From the NCBI GenBank assembly GCA_029255685.2, contig CM055311.2, positions 16,576,952-16,640,951 of the forward strand: a stretch of DNA of 64,000 nt, read 5' to 3'. The DNA comes from Silene conica. Taxonomy: Eukaryota; Streptophyta; Magnoliopsida; Caryophyllales; Caryophyllaceae. Below the pieces are notes generated by a model that was not told where the DNA came from, ran no database searches, and saw only the letters and a list, made by a program, of their open reading frames with translations. Shown here in pieces: positions 33,459-43,612 of the stretch. The position numbers were made by a program, and so were the translations under genes. Within the stretch, counting starts at the first letter, position 1. Each line of letters starts with the position of its first letter.

Positions 33459-35360
33459 TCATTCATCCGTAGTATGACCTATGTCATCATGAAATTCACA
33501 TTTTTTGCTAGCATCACGGCGGTCGTTGGGTCGCTCCTCTTTCTTCTTTGGCCATCTGACTCCCTTGAGTTCTTTTAAGGCCTTCAACAAGCCAGCCATC
33601 CCGGTGGTAAAGCCATACTCGCTGACCTTCGGAGGTGGATCTGCATCATTTTTACCACCGGTGCTCTCGGATACTTTGCTCACTGGCTTACTGTAGGGCT
33701 TTGATCTTTTGCTCCTTTTTTCTACTGGTGCTTTTCTGGACACAGGTTCTGTGTCGTAGGTACTTCTTCTGGAGGCAGCGTCTTCTTCCAGCCTCATGGC
33801 TGCAACTGCCTGGGCCTGTACATCAGCAAAGGCAGTGCATGGGTGCATTGTCAACTGCTTGTACAGGTCTGAATCGTGATGTAACCCCCTGCGGAAGGCT
33901 TCGATGGCGGTGGGTACATCACAATGTGGAATGGCAACCTTCTCTTTGTTGAATCTGGTGAGGTAATCTCGAGTTGTTTCCTCGAATCCTTGAACAATTA
34001 TGTATAGATCACTGGTCTGCTTTTCTGGTTTCATGTTGCTAGCAAACTGCTGATTAAAGGCGTTAACCAGATCTGCAAAGGAGGAGATGCGGCGGTTGGG
34101 TAACCCCACGAACCAGTGCAGGGCTGCTCCGGACAGAGTTGATCCAAATCCCTTGCACATGCAGGCCTCCTTAAGTGCTCCGGTTGCGGTTACTACCATC
34201 ATTTTCTGCTTGTATTGATTGATGTGGTCCAGGGGGTCGGCCGTACCATCGTATAGTGTCATGGTTGGTGGCACAAACCCCTTGGGCACGTTGATCAGGG
34301 CAATATTGTCAATGAAGGGTGAATCTGCATAACTGTCCTGGGAGGCTTTCTCCATGGGCCTTGGCATACCAGGTATCTTAGTGATCATGTCTTTCAACTC
34401 CTGGTAACGCTGGTCTGAGAGACTGCCTGCTCTGGGGAACGGATTGACTGGCGGAGGGAAGAAGCCTGGAGGGGCTCCTCCCCAGGAACCTGGAGTTGGG
34501 TTGACAGGCGGAGGGAACAAGCCTGAAGGGGCTCCTCCCCAAGGGCCTGCGGCTGACTGGTTGGCTGCTACGGATGGATTGAAACCTGGTCCTGGATGCC
34601 AACCTGCTGCTGACTGCACCGGTGCTCCTCCTGCCCATCCTCCAGCGTTGGACTGTCTCGTTGGCTCTGGCCTTGCGGGACCTCCGGCGTCCAACCAAGC
34701 GTAGGCTGCGGAGGTGTACCTGAAAAAGTCAAAGGATTAGTCCCAGGGGGAAAACAAGGTGTAGGATTACCTGCAGGCTGAACTGGGCTGGACTGCGATG
34801 CTCTGAACACAGATGAGTCCAGATCCAGTATCTCTGGGCCGCTGCTCGGGGTGATAACACCTAGATCCAGCCTGGTGACGATCTCCTGGGGAATTGGTCG
34901 GTTCAGCCCTCCTCTCCCGAAGGGATTGAAGGTTTGTCCAGGCCCTGGTTGTAACATTCTGAACGGCTGCTCTGGACGTGCGACTGCAGCGATCTGCTCT
35001 CTCAGGTTCAGATTGTCCTTCTTCAGGCCCTCTATGGCTTCCTGCAGAGCGCTCATTCCCTGGACCACCACCTGCATCGGATCTGGGCTGGGAGCCTGTG
35101 GCTGCTGGCCTACTCCAGGTATCTGAGCTTCTCTGCTTCTGCTGGGGCTGCTTTCTCTACTCTGCCTCGGGGAAGCAGACACAGGGGGTGATCTGGGAAC
35201 CTGAGGAGGTTTACTGGATGGAACCGCAACCCTTGAGGTTGTGGCCTGGCTTACGACGAAGGGTGGTCCTGTGAGACCAACGGACACAGTAAGGTTGGTC
35301 CCACTGGACTGGGCTGGCATGCTCTGAGAACTGGAAGGGTTAGCTTTGGTCCCAGACATG
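33459..35360 (-). pseudogene. Gypsy gag, broken
   Basis: The start is best placed at 35360 (MSGTKANPSSSQ), just inside the 5' LTR and primer site. The N-terminal part is rich in Pro, Ser and Gln, with a coiled stretch LQEAIEGLKKDNLNLREQ. A frameshift near 34690-34700 moves reading into the frame 34694-33459. That frame holds the retrotransposon gag core (AALHWFVGLP, FNQQFASN, QGFEETTRDYLTRFN). The C-terminal knuckle-like motif CEFHDDIGHTTDE ends in TGA exactly where its final cysteine is expected. So one frameshift and one stop disable it. Confidence 0.85.
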
Positions 35361-35428
35361 CTTGTTGTGATGAAATTACGGTTTTTGGATATTGGAATGC
35401 GCACTATGCCCCACGGTGGGCGCCAAAT

Positions 35429-35924
35429 TGTTTTGGTAAAATTTCTACCGAGTTGAATTACTGTGATGCAGGTCAAAGTGCCAACCAATATGAAGATTTG
35501 TGTAGAAAACGAATCTGAAAATAAAATAACGACGCAAGAAGTTTTTGGTGACGCGGAAAAACCCAATGAGGGAAACAACCGCGGGAGGAACGGAATCCCA
35601 CCAATATTTTTACTATGATCGAGGATATTCACCGTTTGAGGTGGAGTACAAGTGTTTGCGTAAGTAATCCAGTTACAACGTATGCATGAATGAATAAAAA
35701 ATGCCCTAGCTTCTTCTTTTATAGCTGTAGACTTTTGCTCAACCGATTCTGCTCTGGGCCTGGGATGTAGGAGTGAATATAGGAGAATATTCTTTTAGGG
35801 TTTGACTTGTTCTCATGCTCCAACGTCTCTCTTTTTGTTTCGTATGATCTGCGCTGGTGATGGGCTTCGGGTGCTTTACCTTTCTTTTAGGCCCAGTGCT
35901 GGCAACGCAAATTTGGGCTAAACA
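35429..35924 (-). repeat. Gypsy 5' LTR
   Basis: This copy is the same length as the left LTR and is followed by ATTAG. The minus-strand sequence just inside it, after ATT, reads TGGCGCCCACCGTGG. That is the tRNA primer-binding site type seen in Tat and Athila Gypsy lineages. Confidence 0.93.
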
Positions 35925-35929
35925 ATTAG

Positions 35930-36299
35930 CATTATTATTGTTTTTGTTATTATTATTATTATTATTTTATTTATTATTATTCTATTTATTATTATTAATT
36001 AATAATTATTATTATGATTATTATTATTGTTGTTTTTATTATTTCTTCATTTTTTTTTATTATTATTAGTAGTAAACATGAAAGAGTGGAAAAAATGTAA
36101 TTGAGAAGTAAAATTTGATAACATTCAAATAATAATATTTGTTAACACAATCGAAAATCATAATCTTGAAAATATAGATATCATTAACAAAGACATCATC
36201 TATGTTGCTTCGCTATTGACTTTTGTATCGTCTTGATGTATGTGCTTCATTATCGAGGTCATTATGGACACCAATATCACGCCCTATTTTTTTTGCAAT
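35930..36299. other. Harbinger interior, TTA-rich low complexity
   Basis: The first 140 bases are runs of TTA and TTATTATTG microsatellite, and the rest is AT-rich. No gene is seen. Confidence 0.6.
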
Positions 36300-36724
36300 T
36301 TAATTATTTTCGAACTTTGTCCATGAGTTACTTTTGTTCTTTATCATCCATGTTTGAATCTGTTCTTCCTTGAATATTTTGATGTTGTATAACTGGAATA
36401 CCAAGTTTTTGCATCCGAATGAAATTATGAAGTGTAAACCGCGGATACGATAATTGATATTTGATATTTCGTTGTCATTTGTGGCATGTTTTTTAACACC
36501 TTCCACCTTCTCTTCAGCTGACCAAACGCCATTTCAACCGTCATCCTCAAAGATGAATGTCGATAACTGAAATGTTCAAATATTCCGCTAGGAGGTGCAT
36601 GCTTATATTCAGGCACATGGTTTCTCACGTATGGATGGCTAATAGGAGACAAATACCCAAGTGTATTCGGGTATCCCGAATCCACCAAATAATATTTACC
36701 TACAAATATGGTTAGTTTGGACAA
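36300..36724 (-). pseudogene. PIF/Harbinger DDE transposase fragment
   Basis: The frame 36724-36425 has KYYLVDSGYPNTLGYLSP with the second catalytic Asp, FSYRHSSLR, and VEMAFGQLKRRWKVL with the catalytic Glu, all typical of the DDE_Tnp_4 nuclease of PIF/Harbinger transposases. After a frameshift near 36430 the typical C-terminal LHNFIR followed by LGIP can be read. The N-terminal half, with the first catalytic Asp, is gone. The fragment matches the superfamily given by the terminal repeats and TAA duplication of the surrounding element. Confidence 0.88.
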
Positions 36725-36905
36725 TACATTAATAAAATGGTCATTTTGGCCTAGATATGGTTACTTTAATAATATAATTATTTTTAGAAAAATCGCAAAT
36801 TTATATTAATCAAACTTTTTTTATATTATTATTATTCATAATATTATTATTAGTTTTTACACTTTAATTAAACATTTATATTCAGTTTATTTCTATTAAT
36901 TTCTA
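36725..36905. other. Harbinger interior, AT-rich
   Basis: Intron-like or decayed transposase sequence with TTATTATTATTCATAATATTATTA low complexity. Nothing else is seen. Confidence 0.5.
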
Positions 36906-37053
36906 TTTCATTCGGCTCAGTTCAGTTCAGCTCGATTAAATTCAGTTCAGTTCAGTTCAGTTCAGCTCAGCTCGATTCAGTTCAGCTCAGCTCAGTTCAG
37001 TTCAGTTCAGTTCAGCTCAGCCCCATTCAGTTCAGCTCAGTTCAGTTCAGCTC
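36906..37053. repeat. Harbinger right subterminal array (CAGTT/CAGCT)
   Basis: Tandem CAGTT and CAGCT pentamers, broken by CTCGATT or CCCCATT every 30-50 bases, precede the right terminus. The strand asymmetry is the same as at the left end, so only part of the array pairs with it as a perfect inverted repeat. Confidence 0.88.
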
Positions 37054-37080
37054 TAAAAAGCCAGAAAGAACAGGGCCTAA

Positions 37081-38300
37081 GTTTTGGTAATTATACAGAG
37101 TATTATGGTAACAAATCAAAATTTGTTAAACTTCGGGTTGATTTGACGACAAGTTAAAAGGTTGGAAAATTGGATCGGGTCTTTCGGAAAAAGCTATTAC
37201 CCGTATGATAAGTTTGGGTACACATTGACCTCCAAGTCAAACAAAAGAATTCACCCGCCAAACCCGATAGGGTGAGAATACAAGAAAAATGGACTACCTA
37301 GGCGACAAGTTGAGGTGTCATCGACTCCCAAGTCACGCCAAACAGAGCTGCCTTACGACAAGTTAGGGTGTTCGTCAATGACTTCCAAGTCAAAGAAAAA
37401 TGTATCGAGACCCCGCCACGTCAAGACACCCAAAAGTGCACGTGACAAGGTCTCGAGGGGGCAATTTGTAGGCACAAAAAATTTATTAATGTGCCGAATA
37501 AATAAAATAAATCAGTTATTTTGAGTTAATACCAAATTTTAACTTAATTTAATTATTTTGTCCCGACTAAATGAAATACGGGTCGATTCGGATTACAAAA
37601 GAAGCTATCCGGATCTCTAAACCCAAAAAGAAGCAAATTTGGGCCAAGTTTACAAGCAAACCCATAAATGGGCCTGTGACTACCAAAGTCCAACAAGGAG
37701 AATCAAAACTCTATAAAAGAAGCTCTCCTCATTCATTCTAAAGGTTGAAAATTCATTATTGCAAAGGCGCTAGAGAAGACAAGGTACAAATCCAACCAAA
37801 CTCTTTCTATCAAAGTCATTGCAAGCAGTCAACAAGCACACCAAATCGTGCCGCCTGCGTTGAAGATTCAAACCTTCAAGGGAGATTCAAGTCATCGTGA
37901 CCCTCCCAAGAAATCAAATTCACAGCACGCGTAGATTAACCAAAGTTGTCTAGAGTGCACCCCTCACGTGTACCCTGTACACGTATCCCTACGGCATACT
38001 AGAATCAGAGGATACACTAGAGATTGTACACGTACTTTTGATATTTAATTAATAAAATTTATTTGTTTCATTGTTTTGTATTTCAGTTATTGCGATACGA
38101 AATCTGCTGTTACAGTACCCTATTAGTATTTGATCCTGTTTGTTTCAGTGTTTCAGTATTAATTTTAGTTCTTGTAAATTTCAATAGTTTACAGTTAAAG
38201 TTATTACAGTATGAATCAAGATCACTGTGTTGTTTTAAGGAATCCGCAAATTACAGATAAAATTCAATAAATCAATAAATCTGTACTATGGATACCATTT
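37081..38300. other. Unclassified repeat-like stretch with a TATA-type signal
   Basis: No coding region is supported. A CTATAAAAGAAGC signal at 37710-37722 is followed by a promoter-proximal-looking leader, and AATAAAA occurs near 38050. Between 37290 and 37460 the phrase GACAAGTTRRGGTGT followed by a CAAGTCA word occurs twice. The layout would fit an LTR or another promoter-bearing repeat, but no TG...CA ends, target duplication or polymerase frame was found. Confidence 0.3.
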
Positions 38301-38421
38301 TTAAGAGCTCCACAGAAAAGTGACAAAGAAAGACGCTCGCTTTTATGTTAATCTCGAGTATGACTGCTGAATGACATGCTTTCCATATGATTGCTGTGTC
38401 CTGATGTTTGGATCTTGTGCA

Positions 38422-41400
38422 TCAGAGCTGTTCTGTTGACAATGGTTCGGTACTCAGAAGCCTTTCGACCTCGTCATTGGCCTCAGCTTGCAGTTTCCAT
38501 CTCTGTTTTCCCATGTAAGGAAGAATATGAGGGTACACATCAATAGCAGGAGTGCAGGACTATGAAATTACCATTTATGTAGAAAACAAAAAATAAAATA
38601 ATAATAATAATAAACCTCTTCGAGATTTTCCAACTCCATCATTTGCTGTATTTGTTTGGCAACATTTTCCTGCACACAAGTCATGAATTTTTTAAAGTTC
38701 TCATCAAGGGATTTCAAGAAGAGAGAGTAGAAAGTGAATGTGGAATTACCGTGTTGCCGGTAGCTTCAGCAGCTATTACATTGGTATCCATTTCCACCTC
38801 GATTTCAATCATGGACGATATCTGCCAGTGCCAACACAAAATCATTTTTTCTGGTTCAAGGAAAATTACAGCCCAAGTTTGAAATCATATCCAATATCTT
38901 CAGATGAAAAGCATACCCTGGCATAGCTGTCTATAAGCTCTATCCGTCCCTTGAGAGAACTTTCCAGGCTTTCTCGTACTTTTCTTATTCTGTTCCTCCG
39001 AGCACTGGAAGAAGTAAAGAACGTCAAACAATATTTGCTCAGGAATACCTCTGCCTTATTGTACATGTATTCTATGTTACATGGACAAGGTTAGATCCTT
39101 GTTCAACATGGATAAGTGTGCTGTGTGCAGCTGCTAGAGATTGTTGTATAATGAAATGCTCATGTTTTTGGCTAGAGTTGAAATGTGTTGAGTGTCAGGC
39201 ATGTGAGATTATAGGACGAGTTAGACTACCGGAGCAACTTTATATATACATGTATCAATAGATCTCCATAAAACAAAGTCAATGTCATCACCGGTAAGAA
39301 GGTTCGCCTACAGCAAGAATTTTGTTCTCCAACTGGCACATTCGAGCTAACATCCAAACCTAAGAAGCAAGAAAATCAGAATATGAGGTTTATGGTTACC
39401 ACTGCAATAGGTGGAGTTACATCCCTCTGAATACCTCATTCTCAGCAGCTTTTTTAAGATCTTTCATCCGGGACTGGAGCATATCGTACTGCGCCAGCAG
39501 CTGCTGCTTGACAGCGGTTACATCACTCAATCTCGGAGAAATCTGAAACCAAAGATTCAGTGAATAACAATATAGCATATGCGAGGCTAAAACGGGATGA
39601 TTCAATGACAACATATGGAGCTATAACCCCGGAAAAAGCAACTGTCTTTTTCCGAATAAATGGAGCTACAATGGTAATTTTGATACTGACTCGCAGTACT
39701 TGGCGGATATATATGACAGGTTCAAACCTAGGTCATAAGTATGGGGTTCAACGACTTTACCAGCTAACTATTGGATATCTGTATAATCGACAGTGCACGC
39801 AATGATATAATGTTACCTGTCCGATCTGAGGTAAAACCATGGTGTTGACAGTAGCTCCAACAGCTAGAGATGCTGCAAGGGCAGCAGGCAGAAGACGGGG
39901 CAAACTAGGATCGATAAACCCAGAGGCAGCATCACCAGAGGCCAATACAACTAATAGTGGAAAGATAAAAGATGGAGAAATTAAGGAGAATTTGCTATCA
40001 GTAGGAGGGGCTCTTAGAAGAAGTGATTCTCGGCCATCTCGGTGGTTTGTGAGGGAAAGAGGTTCTGAAGGGTAATACTTGGGGGATTTCGGACTAAATC
40101 TGAAAGGCCCAACTTCTCTGAAGATACTAGTTGGAGATGCTACTGCAATAGTGACTCTTTCTCCTTCTTGTGCAGGGACCTCGGCTGTTTCTGTGGCAAA
40201 TCTATGCGTCCGAGCAACTCCAGAAGGGGTTTGGATCTAAAAATGAACATGTTTTGGTCAGGGGTTTTGAGATTAATGTTATAACAAAATATTGACCATA
40301 AGCAACCAAATTGTCTAAGTTATGAAATTTGAGAACTTTAGATGAATGTCGAAATTGTTGGAAATAATACCACAATCGAATGGACAGCTGAGGGTATTGT
40401 CTGCTTAGTCATTGGAAGAGATCCAATCCATCTTTTCCAAGCTGGGATGTCCATGCTGCGCGCGGCAGGTTGAGATCCTTAGAAAATCAATGTACCAGGA
40501 TCAACACCAGAAGCAGACCCATTGATATCTTTTGACAGAAAATGGCTCATTAAACTGATTCATATTTTTGAAATAGCAGTCAGTTAATACATTTTGCAGT
40601 CAGTGGTGAAGCCAAGATTTTAATTGCAGTGCAGTCTTTATTACAGATCATTAGGAAATGACTTGTGTTCTGAAGCCTTTCAAGAAGCAACAGCTAAGAC
40701 TTACAACCAAGTTTGAGGGATAAGTTGGGAATATGCATTGGTACGGCGTTTCTGATGCAACTAGGGAAAGGTAAAAAACAAAAACAAGATAAACTTGCTA
40801 ACCTGATTTCTTCTGATGCAATATTGACTATGTCTCCTGAAACTAGCTCATACTGGTAGCGGCATTTTGCACAAGATGCTATCTGCAATAATAAACAGAG
40901 CCGTGTTCCTTAAGGCGAATTTTGCACCAAAATGGCCATCAGTGGTTATCGATTGGGACTCAAAGGAACAGAAAACTGTGTTTATTTCTGCTGAATGAGT
41001 ACTAGTCTAAAGACGTGACAATACATCATTACACGAATTCTGACATTGAATTAGGATGCACTGTATGAAGAAAGCACAAGAGACCTTGATGTGCATACTT
41101 GAATACCCTGCTGTGGTTGTGCGACTGCAACAGCAATCAGGCAACTCGGGCATCTTACAATTTTACCAAAAGGGACCTAAAAAAAATGGATGCGTTAATA
41201 AATTATGTCTAACAGTCGTAGAATGAAACAACAATACTTTGCAAAGGCAACTACTACTGAAGATTGAGAACTTCTCAAAACCTCTTCTACTGAAGAAAGT
41301 CCAACTCGACATATGTCATCAACTATTTTAAGGGCATCAGAAACCCTCAATGAAGCTGCTAGCCCAATCACTAATGTTGTGTACACGCTCAATTCTGGCC

Positions 41401-42161
41401 TCGGCCATCTCCACCTCTCAACAAAACTACCATTATCCTGTACACCTGCAATTTTACAAATACTTAATCAATGCACTAATGCAGTGTGTAGAATGTCAAA
41501 GAAATATACAGCAGCAACATCTTCATAGGCTTGTGTTGAATATACAAAGCTGCAAATTGCGTTGAAGCTAGGCCGCATCGACTGACTACTATTTCTAGAT
41601 GCTAAGTCCAAAGTCAATATTGCTTTAACAAATTATCAGAGAATGAATGGTTCTGCTAACCGATAAATGAAGACTAAAAAAGCATCACAAAATGACGTGG
41701 AAACGATGAAAAGAACCTTGATCAAAGGCAGAAGATCGCATAGCAGAGAAGATAGAGAGGGCCAAGTGAGTGTTATTACACTCAAGAGCAGCCTTGATTA
41801 TCCTACAACAATCTGCACTACTCACACCGCCATAACTTCCTGCACTCTCCCCTATCATTTCAACAACTTGGTTTGCATCACTTAAACTCGAAGCTCTAAT
41901 GATCACATCATCTTGTAACAACACCCTCTTAGTTTCTTCACTATGTGACACATTGTTATGCTGCCCACTTAAAGCTTTTGTCGAAACCGAACCGTCTCCC
42001 AAAGATATAGAAAATAATGAGCATGGTTTAAGACTCTTTTCCAAGAGAAGAAGATACGAGTTTCTTCTATGCCGGTTATTATTACTATTACTATTACTAC
42101 TATAATTGTAGGACGATTTTGTGTAGAAAGTAAATGGTGATCTAACTGAATTTAGGCTCAT
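38422..42161 (-). CDS. Plastid-targeted PPR-like zinc-ribbon membrane protein, 12 exons
   Basis: This is an intact host gene. Exons (minus): 42161-41717, 41445-41282, 41176-41099, 40882-40803, 40455-40371, 40236-39817, 39542-39435, 39359-39292, 39004-38917, 38821-38750, 38669-38616 and 38502-38422. They sum to 1743 bases in continuous phase (580 residues), all with GT-AG introns. Residues 1-60 are rich in Ser, Asn and Arg with few acids, like a chloroplast transit peptide. A PPR/TPR-like helical region (about 95-205, with ELSVYTTLVIGLAASLRVSD) is followed by a zinc ribbon CPSC-x16-CAKC encoded across exons 3 and 4. Exon 6 has a hydrophobic segment (FIFPLLVVLASGD, then LPAALAASLAVGA). The C-terminal third is a long charged coiled coil. 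I recall similar uncharacterised plant proteins but no name. Function unknown, perhaps a plastid membrane RNA- or protein-binding factor. Confidence 0.9.
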
Positions 42162-42335
42162 TATTCTTCTTGTATTTTTGGATAATTTTGATGAAGAAAT
42201 TTGGTATGAAAAAGATAATTTTTGTTTATATAGGATTGAGGAAGAAAGGATGAGGAATGTGAGGTTGAGCTGAAACCAAAACAACAACGAAGGAAAAAGA
42301 TAAAATAAGTTCAGACTTCAAGATAAAGTGAAAAA

Positions 42336-42408
42336 TGGAGGTGCGGGGAATCGAACCCCGTGCCTCTCGCATGCGAAGCGAGCGCTCTACCATATGAGCT
42401 ACACCCCC
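42336..42408 (-). tRNA. tRNA-Ala (anticodon CGC)
   Basis: The minus strand reads GGGGGTGTAGCTCATATGG at the 5' end, an anticodon stem-loop CTCGC-TTCGCAT-GCGAG with anticodon CGC, and a T arm with GGTTCGATTCC. The seven-pair acceptor stem GGGGGTG/CACCTCC has one G-U pair, and the discriminator base is A. It is 73 bases without intron or encoded CCA. TTTTT follows directly (42335-42331) as a Pol III terminator. It decodes GCG alanine codons. It lies 175 bases upstream of the protein gene's ATG on the same strand. Confidence 0.96.
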
Positions 42409-42466
42409 ATTTTGATTTAAAAGACTCTGTCATTTATATTATATGTTAATAATACTTTTTTGGGAT

Positions 42467-42988
42467 ATTCTACATGGTACCCCTCAATTTTTTGACTTTC
42501 TACATGGTACCCCTACACTTTTTAAAACATACATGGTACCCCTAACTGTGGTCATTATCACTACGTGTACCCCTAAACTTTATTTTCCGTCAAATAAACT
42601 CAATTTTGGGCGTTAAATGATTACTTAAGCGCATGACAAAACTTGGCATTTATCATCCAATGATATAAAGACTCTATTAGAATTAATATCTATTCTTTGG
42701 ACGTGATAATTTGGCAAAGATCAATAATTTTTCCGTCAACATTTTTTTAGCTCATATATATCTATAAATATTAGGATTGCGATGGAAATTGAGTCTAATA
42801 GAGTTCATATGTCATGTGATAGTAAATGATAAGCTTGCTTACGCGTTCAAGTTATCACTTAAAGCTTAAAAATGAGTTTAATTGAAGTAAAATAAAGTTT
42901 AGGGGTACACGTAGTGATAATGACAACAATTAGGGGTACCGTGTATGTTTTAAAAAGTGTAGGGGTACCATGTAGAAAGTCAAAAAAT
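42467..42988. mobile_element. Foldback MITE with about 110-bp inverted ends
   Basis: The left arm (GACTTTCTACATGGTACCCC, then TACACTTTTTAAAACATACA, then CACTACGTGTACCCCTAAAC) returns inverted at 42890-42985. The middle of about 290 bases is unrelated. Within each arm the word GGTACCCCTA repeats three or four times. No clear target duplication was found, so the outer limits may be off by some bases. The superfamily is unknown. Confidence 0.75.
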
Positions 42989-43380
42989 AGTGACAACGAC
43001 CGAAAACAACATTGAATCTCAATTTTCAATCTCCATTTCATATACTATTTACGAACGAACATTCAAATTTCAATCTCAATTTTTTTACAATATATAAGTG
43101 AAAATATATTCATGTGAATCTTATTTGATTCGTCTTTATAAGTATATTAGAAATATCTAACTTTTATAATTTTTGCAAATACGTAACTAACCATGTTTAC
43201 TATGCAAAACAAGCGTTGACAAACGTATAAAAGCTAAGTGGCATAGTAGAGTTGAACAGAGGAAGTAAAACATTCCAAGCTCTCCTATTGGCCCATAAAT
43301 TGAAAATACTTTTTGGGTATATGTCCCTCATGTTCTTGAATGTTACTCCGTATTTAATTACTTGCATTTTGAAATAATCC
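42989..43380. other. AT-rich spacer
   Basis: No gene or complete repeat is seen. AT-rich sequence lies between the foldback element and the LINE fragment. Confidence 0.4.
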
Positions 43381-43612
43381 TTATAAAATCACTTTGAACT
43401 CATTGGCTAGAAGGATATTATCACTTATACTCCTTCCACTAATAAAAGCACACTGAAACTCTCCTATTAGGTATTTCATAACCTTGGATACACGATTTGT
43501 AATGCAATTTGAAATAATCCTTATAAAAACATTGCTTAGGCTTATTGGCCTATAATTCGACACTTTCTCTGGGTTATCCACTTCGGAATCAAGGTAATGA
43601 AAGTTTTGCTGA
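43381..43612 (-). pseudogene. LINE (L1-type) reverse transcriptase fragment
   Basis: The minus strand carries NPEKVSNYRPISLSNVF and EFQCAFISGRSISDNILLANE, the conserved palm-domain blocks of plant L1-type LINE reverse transcriptases. A few codons before the start (TFITLIPK-like, in another frame) extend the similarity rightward. The YADD catalytic block and all other domains are absent. It is a dead 5'-truncated or fragmented copy with no visible poly-A tail or target duplication. Confidence 0.85.

Larger units (their letters stand above)
8387..35924 (-). mobile_element. Ty3/Gypsy retrotransposon, Tat-type, nested
   Basis: Two LTRs of 496 bases (8387-8882 and 35429-35924) begin TGTTTTGG and end AAACA. 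A perfect 5-bp duplication ATTAG lies outside them (8382-8386 and 35925-35929). Orientation is minus: the 5' LTR is on the right, gag then protease and reverse transcriptase run leftward, and an antisense gene lies between pol and the 3' LTR. The primer site TGGCGCCCACCGTGG (minus, from 35425) and the antisense gene fit the Tat group. I counted about eight differences between the LTRs, so insertion is not very recent. It has since received a Copia array and a second LTR fragment and lacks integrase. Confidence 0.92.
8190..37077. mobile_element. PIF/Harbinger element split by nested retrotransposons
   Basis: The left end GGCCCTGTTCTTGCTGGCTT (8190) and the right end, which reads GGCCCTGTTCTTTCTGGCTT on the minus strand (ending at 37077), form terminal inverted repeats. 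They are flanked by a perfect TAA duplication at 8187-8189 and 37078-37080. This is the target preference of PIF/Harbinger elements. A decayed DDE transposase lies inside near the right end (36300-36724). Without the Gypsy insertion the element is only about 1.3 kb, so it is a deletion derivative. Both ends carry long arrays of TTCAGTTCAGCTCAGCTC-like repeats. Confidence 0.88.

Noticed and set aside
37081..38300. Endogenous pararetrovirus or independent promoter
   Set aside because: Only a TATAAAAG signal and an AATAAA are present. No reverse transcriptase, movement protein or coat motifs were found, so no such call is made.
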